NCBI GenBank assembly: GCA_023461035.1
Contig: JAEWOD010000002.1
Coordinates: 123,552 to 187,551, forward strand
Reading direction: 5' to 3'
Length of the DNA: 64,000 bases
From: Bacteroidota bacterium
GTDB taxonomy: Bacteria; Bacteroidota; Bacteroidia; Flavobacteriales; Weeksellaceae
Shown here piece by piece: positions 32,660 through 41,654 of this stretch. Position 1 is the first letter of the stretch. Every line of letters starts with the position of its first letter. Position numbers and translations under genes: made by a program. The notes under the pieces are model-generated. The model had not been told where the DNA came from, ran no database searches, and saw nothing but the letters and a program-made list of their open reading frames with translations.

Positions 32660-32700
32660 CTTAGTGTGCTTTTGTGTTTTCTTTGTGCACCTTGTGGTTA
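32660..32700. repeat. CTTTGTG-type dispersed repeat
   Basis: The run CTTAGTGTGCTTTTGTG, then CTTTGTGCACCTTGTGGTTA, repeats a CTTTGTG/CTTGTGG unit about four times. Sequences of this form are common between genes in flavobacteria. A CCTAC...GTAGG dyad follows near 32708-32730. Confidence 0.4.
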
Positions 32701-32916
32701 TTTTTTACCTACAAAGTTCTCAAAGTAGGCAAAAAGCTCAGAATTATTATCAAATGAAATATAATATACTCAATATGAATTTATTACATTTATCGTCATC
32801 CGTTATTCACGTTAATCACTAAATTGCCTAAAGCAAAATCAAATAATTCTTAATTATTTTTAAATCGAACTGCCATTAAGTTTTAATTCTTTATTTCGAA
32901 CTCAATTAAACAAAAA

Positions 32917-32939
32917 AATCCCGTCAAATGACGGGATTT
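32917..32939 (-). terminator. Rho-independent terminator after rpsJ
   Basis: On the minus strand AAATCCCGTC-ATT-GACGGGATTT, a 10-base perfect stem, is followed by a T run. It lies 22 bases past the rpsJ stop and shows that the rpsL-rpsG-fusA-rpsJ transcript ends here. Confidence 0.85.
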
Positions 32940-32960
32940 AGTATGTAAACTATAAGTATA

Positions 32961-33266
32961 CTACACTTTAATTTCTACTTCTACTCCACTTGGAAGTTCC
33001 AATTTCATCAAGGCATCAACTGTTTTGGATGATGAACTATAGATGTCCAACAATCTTTTGTGAGCACTCAATTGAAACTGTTCGCGCGCTTTTTTGTTTA
33101 CGTGCGGTGATCTCAATACTGTAAAGATTCTTTTATTGGTTGGTAACGGAATGGGACCGTTTACAACAGCACCTGTAGATTTTACAGTTTTTACGATTTT
33201 CTCGGCAGATTTATCCACCAAATTATGATCGTATGATTTTAGTTTTATTCTGATTTTCTGACTCAT
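32961..33266 (-). CDS. rpsJ: 30S ribosomal protein S10
   Basis: A 101-residue S10, also the NusB partner in antitermination. IRIKLKSYDHNLVDKSAEKI and the GPIPLPTNKRIFTVLRSPH loop are intact. It follows fusA by 11 bases and is followed by a terminator. The S10 operon proper (rplC onwards) is on a separate transcript 6.5 kb away, an unusual break. Confidence 0.97.
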   Translation of the reverse strand: MSQKIRIKLKSYDHNLVDKSAEKIVKTVKSTGAVVNGPIPLPTNKRIFTVLRSPHVNKKAREQFQLSAHKRLLDIYSSSSKTVDALMKLELPSGVEVEIKV

Positions 33267-33277
33267 TTTTCTAAAGA

Positions 33278-35404
33278 TTAAACAGTTGCACCTTTTGCTT
33301 TTGAAATAACTTCCTCCGCGATATTGTTCGGAGCTGGTTCATAGTGATCAAATTCCATTGTGGAAGTTGCTCTACCAGAAGTCAGCGTACGCAATGAAGT
33401 TACATATCCGAACATTTCGGAAAGTGGAACAAATGCTTTCACTACTTTAGATCCTGCTCGGTCATCCATACCGTTTACAGTACCTCTTCTTCTGTTCAAG
33501 TCACCTACCACATCACCCATGTTTTCTTCCGGAGTCAATACTTCCAATTTCATAATTGGTTCCAGGATTACAGCTTTTGCAGCACGCGCAGCTTCTTTGT
33601 AACCCAATTTTGCAGCCAATTCAAACGATAACTGGTCAGAGTCAACAGGGTGGAAAGATCCGTCTGTCAGCGTAACTTTCATTGAATCCATTTCGTATCC
33701 GGCCAAAGGTCCGTTTTTCATAGCGGCTTTGAAACCTTTTTCGATAGACGGAACGTATTCTTTTGGTACGTTACCTCCTTTGATTTCTGAAATGAATTCC
33801 AATCCGACTTTTCCTTCATCAGCCGGTCCGATTGTAAAGACAATGTCCGCAAATTTACCACGTCCACCCGTTTGTTTCTTATAAACTTCACGGTGATTCG
33901 CTGTCAATGTAAAGGCTTCTTTGTATTCTACCTGCGGCTGACCTTGGTTTACTTCTACTTTAAACTCACGACGCATACGGTCTACGATGATGTCCAAGTG
34001 AAGCTCACCCATACCTGAGATAATTGTTTGTCCTGAAGCCTCGTCTGTTCTAACCTGAAAGGTTGGATCTTCTTCAGCCAATTTAGCCAAAGCCATACCC
34101 ATTTTATCCATATCAGCTTTCGTTTTTGGCTCAACTGCGATACCGATTACCGGATCAGGGAATTTCATGGACTCCAACACAATCGGATGTTTCTCATCAC
34201 AAAGTGTATCTCCTGTTTTGATATCTTTAAATCCAACTGCTGCTCCGATGTCTCCTGCTTCAATTCTCTCTACAGGCTCTTGCTTATTGGCATGCATCTG
34301 GAAGATACGGGAAATACGCTCTTTGTTTCCTGAACGGGTGTTCAAAACATAAGAACCTGCATCCAATCCTCCTGAATAAGCACGGAAAAATGCCAAACGT
34401 CCTACGAATGGGTCAGTTGCAATTTTAAATGCCAAAGCTGAGAATGGTTCCGATACAGACGGCTTTCTTATAACCGGTTCCTCTGTATCAGGATCTGTAC
34501 CTTCTATCGCTTCTTTGTCAGTCGGAGCCGGTAAATAACGACAAACTCCATCCAACATAAACTGAACTCCTTTGTTTTTAAAAGAAGAACCACAAGTCAT
34601 CGGGATGATAGACATATCCAATGTAGCGGCACGCAACGCAGCGTTGATTTCTTCTTCGGTAATGGAATTTTCGTCTTCCATATATTTTTCCAACAAGTTT
34701 TCGTCATAAGCAGCTACTTCCTCGATCAATTGACCACGGTATTGTCTTACTTCGTCCACCATATCAGCAGGAATATCCACTACTTCAAACGTAGCTCCTT
34801 GTCCTGCGTCGTCCCAAACGATTGCTCTGTTTTTAATCAGATCCACCACTCCTTTGAAGTCAGCTTCTGCACCGATTGGTAATACAATTGGAACTGCATT
34901 GGATTTCAACATATCTTTTACCTGCTGGCAAACTTTCAAGAAGTCTGCACCCTGACGGTCCATTTTGTTTACAAATCCCATACGCGGAACTTTGTAGTTA
35001 TCAGCCAAACGCCAGTTGGTTTCTGACTGAGGCTCTACTCCGTCCACCGCTGAAAACAAAAACACCAATCCGTCCAATACACGCAACGAACGGTTTACCT
35101 CAACGGTAAAGTCCACGTGGCCGGGAGTGTCGATGATGTTAAAGTGGTATTCATTTGCACCCGGAAGCGCCTTTCCCTGTTCAGTCGGGAAAGTCCATTT
35201 ACAAGTTGTAGCTGCAGAAGTAATCGTGATACCACGCTCTGCTTCTTGTTCCATCCAGTCCATAGTCGCAGCACCATCGTGTACTTCCCCGATTTTGTGC
35301 GAACGTCCTGTATAGAATAAAATACGCTCGGTTGTTGTCGTTTTCCCTGCATCAATGTGTGCAGCGATACCGATATTTCTTGTATATTTTAAATCTCTTG
35401 CCAT
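33278..35404 (-). CDS. fusA: Elongation factor G
   Basis: A 708-residue translocation GTPase. G1 is AHIDAGKTTTTERIL (about 15-29), switch I the RGITITSAATT stretch, G3 DTPGHVDF and G4 NKMD. Domain IV carries the GGRGKFADIVF and PVDSDQLSFELA segments and the C-terminal domain ends near APNNIAEEVISKAKG. The length and the position between rpsG and rpsJ identify the housekeeping EF-G rather than a fusidic-acid-resistance or ribosome-recycling paralogue. Confidence 0.98.
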   Translation of the reverse strand: MARDLKYTRNIGIAAHIDAGKTTTTERILFYTGRSHKIGEVHDGAATMDWMEQEAERGITITSAATTCKWTFPTEQGKALPGANEYHFNIIDTPGHVDFTVEVNRSLRVLDGLVFLFSAVDGVEPQSETNWRLADNYKVPRMGFVNKMDRQGADFLKVCQQVKDMLKSNAVPIVLPIGAEADFKGVVDLIKNRAIVWDDAGQGATFEVVDIPADMVDEVRQYRGQLIEEVAAYDENLLEKYMEDENSITEEEINAALRAATLDMSIIPMTCGSSFKNKGVQFMLDGVCRYLPAPTDKEAIEGTDPDTEEPVIRKPSVSEPFSALAFKIATDPFVGRLAFFRAYSGGLDAGSYVLNTRSGNKERISRIFQMHANKQEPVERIEAGDIGAAVGFKDIKTGDTLCDEKHPIVLESMKFPDPVIGIAVEPKTKADMDKMGMALAKLAEEDPTFQVRTDEASGQTIISGMGELHLDIIVDRMRREFKVEVNQGQPQVEYKEAFTLTANHREVYKKQTGGRGKFADIVFTIGPADEGKVGLEFISEIKGGNVPKEYVPSIEKGFKAAMKNGPLAGYEMDSMKVTLTDGSFHPVDSDQLSFELAAKLGYKEAARAAKAVILEPIMKLEVLTPEENMGDVVGDLNRRRGTVNGMDDRAGSKVVKAFVPLSEMFGYVTSLRTLTSGRATSTMEFDHYEPAPNNIAEEVISKAKGATV

Positions 35405-35409
35405 CTTAC

Positions 35410-35886
35410 TTATACTCTAAAGTGTGAGAATGCTTTGTTGGCTTCTGCCATTTTATGTGTATCCTGACGTTTTTTCACGGCAGCTCCTTCTTCTTTTGCG
35501 GCAGCGATGATTTCTCCGGCCAATTTCTGAGCCATTGATTTTTCATTACGTCTACGTGCATACAAAATCAGCCATTTCATTGCGGTAGAAATTTTTCTGT
35601 CCGGACGGATTTCCATCGGAATCTGGAAAGTAGCTCCACCTACACGACGGGAACGAACCTCTACGTGCGGCATCACATTTGTCAATGCATCTTTCCATAC
35701 ATCCAACGCTGACTTTTCAGCATCTTCTTTTCTTTTGTCAACGATTTCCAATGCATCATAAAAAATATTGAAAGCAATACTTTTTTTACCATCGTACATC
35801 ATATTGTTTACAAATCTTGTTACCAATTGATCATTAAACTTTGGATCTGGAAGTAACGGTCTTTTTTTAGCTTTTGTCTTTCTCAT
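35410..35886 (-). CDS. rpsG: 30S ribosomal protein S7
   Basis: A 158-residue S7, the assembly initiator of the small-subunit head. MRKTKAKKRPLLPDPKF, the RSRRVGGATFQIPMEIRPDR hairpin and MAEANKAFSHFRV are diagnostic. Nine bases separate it from rpsL. Confidence 0.98.
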   Translation of the reverse strand: MRKTKAKKRPLLPDPKFNDQLVTRFVNNMMYDGKKSIAFNIFYDALEIVDKRKEDAEKSALDVWKDALTNVMPHVEVRSRRVGGATFQIPMEIRPDRKISTAMKWLILYARRRNEKSMAQKLAGEIIAAAKEEGAAVKKRQDTHKMAEANKAFSHFRV

Positions 35887-35895
35887 TTCTCAAAG

Positions 35896-36279
35896 TTATT
35901 TTTTTGCCTCTTTTGGACGTTTTGCACCATACTTACTTCTACGCTGAGTTCTTTTGTTAACTCCCGCTGTATCCAACGCACCACGTACTATGTGGTAACG
36001 TACACCGGGTAAATCTTTTACCCGTCCTCCTCTAACCAATACTATCGAGTGCTCTTGCAAATTGTGCCCTTCTCCACCGATGTAAGCGTTGACTTCTTTA
36101 CCGTTTGAAAGTCTAACACGCGCTACTTTACGCATCGCTGAGTTAGGTTTCTTAGGCGTAGTCGTGTACACACGTGTACATACTCCACGACGTTGAGGAC
36201 AAGATTCCAAAGCAGCCGATTTACTCTTCTTGGCTAGTTTTGTTCTTCCTTTTCTTACTAATTGTTGTATTGTTGGCAT
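35896..36279 (-). CDS. rpsL: 30S ribosomal protein S12
   Basis: A 127-residue S12 at the decoding centre. The PKKPNSAMRKVARVRL loop has Lys at the position where streptomycin resistance changes occur, and GGRVKDLPGVRYHI has the second such Lys, so the sequence is of the sensitive type. PNSA and the Asp of DLPGVRY, the RimO methylthiolation region, are present. It is the first gene of the str transcript, with a promoter at 36317-36347. Confidence 0.98.
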   Translation of the reverse strand: MPTIQQLVRKGRTKLAKKSKSAALESCPQRRGVCTRVYTTTPKKPNSAMRKVARVRLSNGKEVNAYIGGEGHNLQEHSIVLVRGGRVKDLPGVRYHIVRGALDTAGVNKRTQRRSKYGAKRPKEAKK

Positions 36280-36316
36280 ACTATAAAAATATGTTTAACC
36301 CCATTTTTTGGGATTG

Positions 36317-36347
36317 CAAAAGTACAATTAATTTATTTACAAACAAA
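36317..36347 (-). promoter_or_regulatory. Promoter of the rpsL-rpsG-fusA-rpsJ operon
   Basis: On the minus strand TTTG (36347-36344), exactly 19 bases, then TACTTTTG (36324-36317). This is a full match to the Bacteroidota consensus with the same spacing as the rplC promoter. The leader would be about 30 bases. Confidence 0.75.
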
Positions 36348-36454
36348 TGTATGCGGATTATTTTTTCTCAAGCCGGTGAGAAAGGATTTATTTCAACTTA
36401 TTTGAAATGAGTTTTTAATCAAATTATGCTCATTTTTAAAAGATAATATTGAAA

Positions 36455-36865
36455 TCAATTCCCTGCATATTCCACAAAATTCCTTGGCGTTTCAAAAAGG
36501 GTGATTTTTAATTCTAATTTGGAATCCAATTTCATACGGATCCGATTCCAAATCACCACCGAAATATTTTCCACCGTCGGATTCAGGGTTTTGAATTCTT
36601 CAATTTCCAAATTCAAATTTTTATGATCTAAATATTCTTCAACTTCTGACGAAATGATATCTTTCAATTCGTCCAGATTCATCACAAAACCAGTTTCCGG
36701 ATTGATTTCTCCCGTGATGCTGACGATCATTTCGTAATTGTGTCCATGAAAATTTGGATTGGAACATTTGCCAAAAACCTGAAAATTTTTTTCATCGTTC
36801 CAATTCGGATTAAACAACCGATGCGCAGCGTTAAAATGCGCTTTTCTGCTAATCGTTACCTGCAT
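36455..36865 (-). CDS. queD: 6-carboxytetrahydropterin synthase / 6-pyruvoyltetrahydropterin synthase family
   Basis: A 136-residue T-fold enzyme. Zinc ligands are His in KAHFNAAHRL and the His pair in FHGHNYEM. The Cys in GKCSNPNFHGHNY and the DHKNLN and ETPRNF stretches complete the active site. In bacteria this family makes 6-carboxy-5,6,7,8-tetrahydropterin for queuosine; the PTPS activity is an alternative. No other queuosine gene is near. The gene overlaps the end of idi by 17 bases, so both are probably on one mRNA despite unrelated functions. Confidence 0.85.
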   Translation of the reverse strand: MQVTISRKAHFNAAHRLFNPNWNDEKNFQVFGKCSNPNFHGHNYEMIVSITGEINPETGFVMNLDELKDIISSEVEEYLDHKNLNLEIEEFKTLNPTVENISVVIWNRIRMKLDSKLELKITLFETPRNFVEYAGN

Positions 36866-37376
36866 ACTGAAGTTTTGCTAAATATTCGTCAAATATAATC
36901 CGAAACCAAATCGTATAATTTTCCGGATTTTCATTCATATCCGATACCAATTCGTCCATGGAAATCCAATTAAAATCCTCCACTTCCTCTTTGTTAATTT
37001 CAATTTTCCCTTCATAAAAACCAACAAAAACATGGTCGAGTTCATGTTCAAATAACTGCTCTCCCAATTGCGCTTTATAAATGAAATGAAATTTTTCTTC
37101 CAATTCGCAGTCAAATCCCATTTCTTCTTTCAAACGCCTATGAGCCGCTTCCAGATAAGTTTCATTCTCCCGAGGATGGCTGCAACAAGTATTGGTCCAC
37201 AAAAGCGGCGAATGGTATTTTTCTTTCGCTCTTTGTTGTAGCAATAATTCGCCTTTGGAATTAAAAACAAAAACCGAAAACGCCCGGTGTAAAAGTCCGG
37301 CGACATGCGCCTGCTGCTTTTCCATCAATCCCAATTCCCTGTCATTTTCATCTACCAGAACTACAAATTCCTCCAT
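36849..37376 (-). CDS. idi: Isopentenyl-diphosphate delta-isomerase type 1
   Basis: A Nudix-fold isomerase interconverting IPP and DMAPP for isoprenoid synthesis. It has 175 residues from MEEFVVLVDENDRELG at 37376; a start at 37457 would add 27 unrelated residues. The catalytic Cys lies in TNTCCSHPRENE, and the Nudix-derived helix reads AAHRRLKEEMGF. Metal-binding His residues are found in LLHRAFSVF and FEHELDHVF. It overlaps queD downstream. Confidence 0.92.
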   Translation of the reverse strand: MEEFVVLVDENDRELGLMEKQQAHVAGLLHRAFSVFVFNSKGELLLQQRAKEKYHSPLLWTNTCCSHPRENETYLEAAHRRLKEEMGFDCELEEKFHFIYKAQLGEQLFEHELDHVFVGFYEGKIEINKEEVEDFNWISMDELVSDMNENPENYTIWFRIIFDEYLAKLQYAGND

Positions 37377-37508
37377 GCCCCAAAGGTATAAGAAACTGTT
37401 TAAATTTTTAATACGATTCTTATCGATAATTGATTTGGCAGAATTTTGATTCGGCATATCATTTGACTCTATACTTCTGAAAATTTTAATTCGATAAATT
37501 ATATCTAA

Positions 37509-37538
37509 TTGGATTATAAGTGGTTACATATAAATTTG
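37509..37538 (+). promoter_or_regulatory. Promoter of lon
   Basis: TTG (37509-37511), exactly 19 bases, then TAAATTTG (37531-37538). This fits the consensus; the leader to the lon ATG would be about 75 bases. No heat-shock inverted repeat was found. Confidence 0.7.
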
Positions 37539-37618
37539 GTTGATAATTAAATTTATTTTGAAAAGCCGGAACTCCAAATCGCATTGAAATTTATGACAGA
37601 TTAACAGAAAAATAAAAC

Positions 37619-40051
37619 ATGAACATAGACAACTTGTCATTTGACCAAATAATGGGCGAAGAAATCGAATTGATTCCGTTGATGAATGAAGAAGATGAAA
37701 AACGCAATAAAAAACAACCGATTCCTGAAATTCTCCCCATCCTTTCGCTAAAAAATACGGTTCTTTTTCCGGGTGTAGTCATTCCCATTACGGCCGGAAG
37801 AAACCAATCCATAAAATTACTAGAAGATGCCTATAAAGAAAACCGAATCATAGGTGTCGTCGCACAGCGAAATGCCAAAATTGATATTCCTGAGCCAAAA
37901 GATATCCACGAAATCGGAACTGTTGCACGTATCCTGAAAATGCTGAAAATGCCTGACGGCAATACTACCGTTATTTTACAGGGAATCAAACGTTTTCAGT
38001 GGATGGAAATGATCCAAACCGATCCTTATTTTAAAGCTTCCATCATTACGGTAGAAGAAAAAAAGCCGGGTGGAAAAAGCAAAGAATATCAGGCAACAAT
38101 TGAGTCCGTTCGTGATATGGCATTGCGAATTGTCGATATAAATCCTGCTTTGCCCACCGAAGCGAGTATGGCGATTAACAATATCGAAAGCTCCTCCTTT
38201 CTCATCAATTTTGTCAGTTCCAATTTGAATCTCACCATTCAGGAAAAGCAATCTTTGCTCGAAATCCATAACCTGAAAGACCGTGCGACAGAAATTCTGC
38301 GCCTGATGGGAATTGAACTCCAAAAATTAGAATTAAAAAATAATATCCAGTCCAAAGTCCGTCAGGATCTGGATCAGCAGCAACGCGAATATTTCCTGCA
38401 CCAGCAGATGAAAACCATCCAGGAAGAACTGGGCGGTGTTTCTTCCGAAACGGAAATTGAAGATATGCGCCAACGTGCCAAATCCAAAATCTGGAACGAA
38501 GAAACCAAACTACATTTCGACAAGGAAATTAACCGCATGATGCGCCTCAATCCACAAATGCCGGAGCACAGCATCCAACGGAATTACCTCGAATTTATGC
38601 TGGATTTGCCGTGGAACGAATTTACCAAAGACGATTTCGACCTGAAAAAAGCACAGAAAATTCTGAATCGTGACCATTTCGGATTGGAAGATATCAAAGA
38701 ACGAATCATCGAATATCTTGCTGTTTTAAAATTAAAAGGTGATATGAAATCCCCGATTATTTGTCTTTACGGTCCTCCCGGAGTTGGGAAAACCTCATTG
38801 GGGAAATCAGTAGCGGAATCATTGGGTAGAAAGTATATCCGAATGTCTTTAGGAGGATTGCACGACGAATCGGAAATCCGCGGACACCGCAAAACCTACA
38901 TAGGTGCGATGCCCGGGAGAATTCTCCAGTCCATCAAAAAAGCCGGAAGTTCCAATCCGGTCTTCATACTTGATGAAATTGACAAAATGGGAAAAAGTGC
39001 TCATGGTGATCCTTCTTCAGCGATGTTAGAAGTACTGGATCCGGAGCAGAATTTTGCTTTTTATGACAACTATCTGGAACAAGGATTTGATTTATCCAAA
39101 GTCTTTTTTATCGCTACCGCCAATAATATTTCGGACATTCCGGCACCTCTTCGTGACCGAATGGAAATGATCAACATAGCAGGATATACCGTCGAAGAAA
39201 AAGTGGAAATCGCTTATAAATTTCTTTTGCCGAAACAATTGATTGAACACGGATTAAAGAAAAATGATATTTCGTTGACCAAAAAAGATTTGGAGTTTTT
39301 GGTCGAAACCTATACGAGAGAATCTGGCGTTCGGAATCTGGAGCAACAAATCGCAAAACTGGTACGAAGCATCGCCAAAAAAGTAGCGATGGAAGAGGAA
39401 TTCGAAAACAAAATTACGCAGGAATACATTCGGGAAGTTTTAGGCCTGGGTAGAATCAACGATAAATATGAGAACAACGAAGTTCCGGGTGTGGTAACGG
39501 GATTGGCTTGGACAAGAGTCGGTGGTGACATCCTTTTTATCGAGTCGATTTTATCCAAAGGAAAAGGAAATCTAACGATCACCGGGAATTTAGGAAATGT
39601 GATGAAAGAATCGGCGAGAATCGCACTGGAATTCATCAAAGCCCATGCGAAAGAACTGAATCTGGACGAAGATATTTTTGACAAATACAATTTGCATATC
39701 CACGTTCCGGAAGGAGCCACGCCAAAAGACGGACCTTCTGCGGGAATTACGATGCTCACTTCTATCGTTTCTTCGTTTACGCAAAGAAAAGTGAAAGCCA
39801 ATCTGGCGATGACCGGCGAAATTACGCTTCGCGGAAAAGTGTTGGGCGTAGGCGGAATCAAAGAAAAAATCCTGGCTGCTAAACGTGCTAATATCAAAGA
39901 AATCATCCTGAGCGAAGAAAACCGAAAAGACATTGCGGAAATCAAATCGGAATATATAAAAGGACTGAAATTTCATTATGTATCCGAAATGATGGATGTG
40001 TTGAAAATCGCTTTGTTGAAGCAGAAGGTGAAAGGAGCCAAAATTCTTTAA
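37619..40051 (+). CDS. lon: ATP-dependent protease Lon
   Basis: An 810-residue AAA+ serine protease of the cytoplasm that degrades misfolded and regulatory proteins. Domains: N-terminal substrate-binding LON domain (about 35-230), coiled coil, AAA+ module with Walker A GPPGVGKT at 385-392 and Walker B VFILDEIDK, and the protease domain with the dyad S707 (PKDGPSAG) and K748 (GGIKEK). Length is normal for Bacteroidota. A TTG-N19-TAAATTTG promoter precedes it. The last 20 codons (MDVLKIALLKQKVKGAKIL and stop) occur a second time in diverged form at 41572-41631, behind the next gene. Confidence 0.97.
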   Translation: MNIDNLSFDQIMGEEIELIPLMNEEDEKRNKKQPIPEILPILSLKNTVLFPGVVIPITAGRNQSIKLLEDAYKENRIIGVVAQRNAKIDIPEPKDIHEIGTVARILKMLKMPDGNTTVILQGIKRFQWMEMIQTDPYFKASIITVEEKKPGGKSKEYQATIESVRDMALRIVDINPALPTEASMAINNIESSSFLINFVSSNLNLTIQEKQSLLEIHNLKDRATEILRLMGIELQKLELKNNIQSKVRQDLDQQQREYFLHQQMKTIQEELGGVSSETEIEDMRQRAKSKIWNEETKLHFDKEINRMMRLNPQMPEHSIQRNYLEFMLDLPWNEFTKDDFDLKKAQKILNRDHFGLEDIKERIIEYLAVLKLKGDMKSPIICLYGPPGVGKTSLGKSVAESLGRKYIRMSLGGLHDESEIRGHRKTYIGAMPGRILQSIKKAGSSNPVFILDEIDKMGKSAHGDPSSAMLEVLDPEQNFAFYDNYLEQGFDLSKVFFIATANNISDIPAPLRDRMEMINIAGYTVEEKVEIAYKFLLPKQLIEHGLKKNDISLTKKDLEFLVETYTRESGVRNLEQQIAKLVRSIAKKVAMEEEFENKITQEYIREVLGLGRINDKYENNEVPGVVTGLAWTRVGGDILFIESILSKGKGNLTITGNLGNVMKESARIALEFIKAHAKELNLDEDIFDKYNLHIHVPEGATPKDGPSAGITMLTSIVSSFTQRKVKANLAMTGEITLRGKVLGVGGIKEKILAAKRANIKEIILSEENRKDIAEIKSEYIKGLKFHYVSEMMDVLKIALLKQKVKGAKIL

Positions 40052-40110
40052 ACAATTTAATATTTAATAAAATATAAAAACTACATTCGTTCGTTAAAAA
40101 AAACTCTGCT

Positions 40111-41502
40111 ATGTTCTTTACACAAAATTTCCGGTACTCATGGGCTTTTATTTTTGTCATCAATATTTTATTTTCCCCGGCTTTATTTTCTCAAACATTT
40201 ACCAAACTATTTGATTTTGAAGAAGCAGACGGCTCTCGTTCGCACAGTAAACTGATAAGTGACGGAACTTATTTCTACGGAATGACCAACAGAGGCGGCA
40301 CAAATGACGGAGGCACAATTTTTAAAATCAAAATTGACGGAAGCGAATTTCAAAAATTACATGACTTCGACGGTTTAAACGGTTACCAACCCTACAATTC
40401 TCTGACTCTTGTGGGCTCTGAACTTTTCGGTGTTACCTTTCAGGGAGGTTTGAACAATGAAGGTATACTTTTTAAAATAAATACAGACGGAAATGGTTTC
40501 TCAAAACTGATCGATTTCCAAAATGGAAATAACGGGAAATTGCCACAATCTTCTTTACTTTTTGATGGAACATATTTGATTGGGACAACTTATTCGGGCG
40601 GTGACGCAGGAGGTGGCAGTATTTACAAAATAAAACCGGACGGAACCAGTTTTTCCATTGTCCATGAATTTACCGGAGGAGGTGGAACCCACAGTATAAA
40701 CGGTTCTCAACCCCAGAACGATTTATTATTTGACGGGACCTATTTATACGGTGTTACTTTCAACGGAGGAGATGGCGGAAACGGAACCATCTACAAAATA
40801 AAAACCGATGGAACAGATTTTGTCAAACTGCACGATTTCACAGATAATCACAACAACACAAATGTCAGTTCTGCCGGTGTTATCCTTTATGAAGATTATC
40901 TGTATGGAAACACATTTTTAGGTGAGGATGATGATAATGGATTTATCTACAAAATAAAAACTGACGGAACCGGTTTTGAAGTTCTTCATAATTTCACTTA
41001 CGAAACAGGAACAAAACCTGCCGGAGAATTGACTATATACAATGGCTACCTCTACGGAACCACTTCTTCTTCCAAGGGTATCTTCCGTATAAAACCAGAC
41101 GGAACTGATTTTTCAGTTGTATACAACTTTAATAACAATAGTGGATATGCTCCAAGAGCGGGACTGATCAAATTTGAAAATTCGCTTTACGGACTTACCA
41201 CAAGCGGAGGCAATTATGGATATGGAACCGTTTATAAATACGATGATGAAACGCTTTCCTCCAATTCAGATTTGTATAAAAGTCAAATTAAAATCTACCC
41301 AAATCCAGCTCAAAATCAATTGTTTATTGAACTTTCATCTACAAATTCTCCTACGAAATATGTCATTTATGATCAAATCGGAAAAAAAGTAGGAATTGGC
41401 AACATCATTTCAAACCAACAAACTGTCGATGTAAGCACCCTAAAGCCGGGTATTTATTTCATAGAAATCGGAAAAGTAACGCATAAAATTATCAAGAAAT
41501 AA
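40111..41502 (+). CDS. Secreted GloVer tandem-repeat protein with T9SS sorting domain
   Basis: A 463-residue exported protein. A signal peptide (about 1-30, ending LFSQ) is followed by seven or eight repeats of about 45 residues with the pattern LYGxTxxGGxNxxGxIFKIKxDGTxFxxLHxF, the 'choice-of-anchor GloVer' repeat, which probably forms a beta-propeller. The C-terminal sorting domain runs from IKIYPNPAQNQLFIE to the end, with LKPGIYFIEIG. The ligand is unknown. It stands between lon and a displaced copy of the lon 3' end. This suggests it arrived as a unit inserted behind lon. Confidence 0.83.
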   Translation: MFFTQNFRYSWAFIFVINILFSPALFSQTFTKLFDFEEADGSRSHSKLISDGTYFYGMTNRGGTNDGGTIFKIKIDGSEFQKLHDFDGLNGYQPYNSLTLVGSELFGVTFQGGLNNEGILFKINTDGNGFSKLIDFQNGNNGKLPQSSLLFDGTYLIGTTYSGGDAGGGSIYKIKPDGTSFSIVHEFTGGGGTHSINGSQPQNDLLFDGTYLYGVTFNGGDGGNGTIYKIKTDGTDFVKLHDFTDNHNNTNVSSAGVILYEDYLYGNTFLGEDDDNGFIYKIKTDGTGFEVLHNFTYETGTKPAGELTIYNGYLYGTTSSSKGIFRIKPDGTDFSVVYNFNNNSGYAPRAGLIKFENSLYGLTTSGGNYGYGTVYKYDDETLSSNSDLYKSQIKIYPNPAQNQLFIELSSTNSPTKYVIYDQIGKKVGIGNIISNQQTVDVSTLKPGIYFIEIGKVTHKIIKK

Positions 41503-41571
41503 TTTCATTGAATTTTTTTGTTTTTCTTCTCAAATAAACAGAGTAATAAGGCAAAAAGAAATAAGACTGCA

Positions 41572-41631
41572 ATGGATGTTTTGAAAATCGCTTTGTTGAA
41601 GCAGAAAGTGAAGGGAGCGAGGGTGTTATAA
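41572..41631 (+). pseudogene. Relic of a lon gene 3' end
   Basis: Sixty bases reading MDVLKIALLKQKVKGARVL and TAA, against MDVLKIALLKQKVKGAKIL at the true lon end (39992-40051). The shared core includes 26 identical bases. The differences are silent except in the last three codons. Similarity ends sharply just upstream of the ATGGAT. The kept frame and silent changes suggest an allele from a related strain rather than a decayed copy of this one. Confidence 0.8.
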
Positions 41632-41654
41632 CTATTTAAACTAAAAATCAATCA

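Noticed and set aside
32631..32822. A 63-codon open frame between the GT2 synthase and rpsJ
   Set aside because: It runs through a CTTTGTG-type repeat, has no recognisable protein features and no promoter.
39310..39976. Long open frames antisense to lon
   Set aside because: They are complementary shadows of the lon protease domain. Lon is intact with all motifs and the antisense products look like no protein.
40111..41502. Repetitive GloVer gene considered as a DNA repeat region
   Set aside because: Repeats are at the protein level with normal codon variation in one open frame, a signal peptide and a sorting domain.
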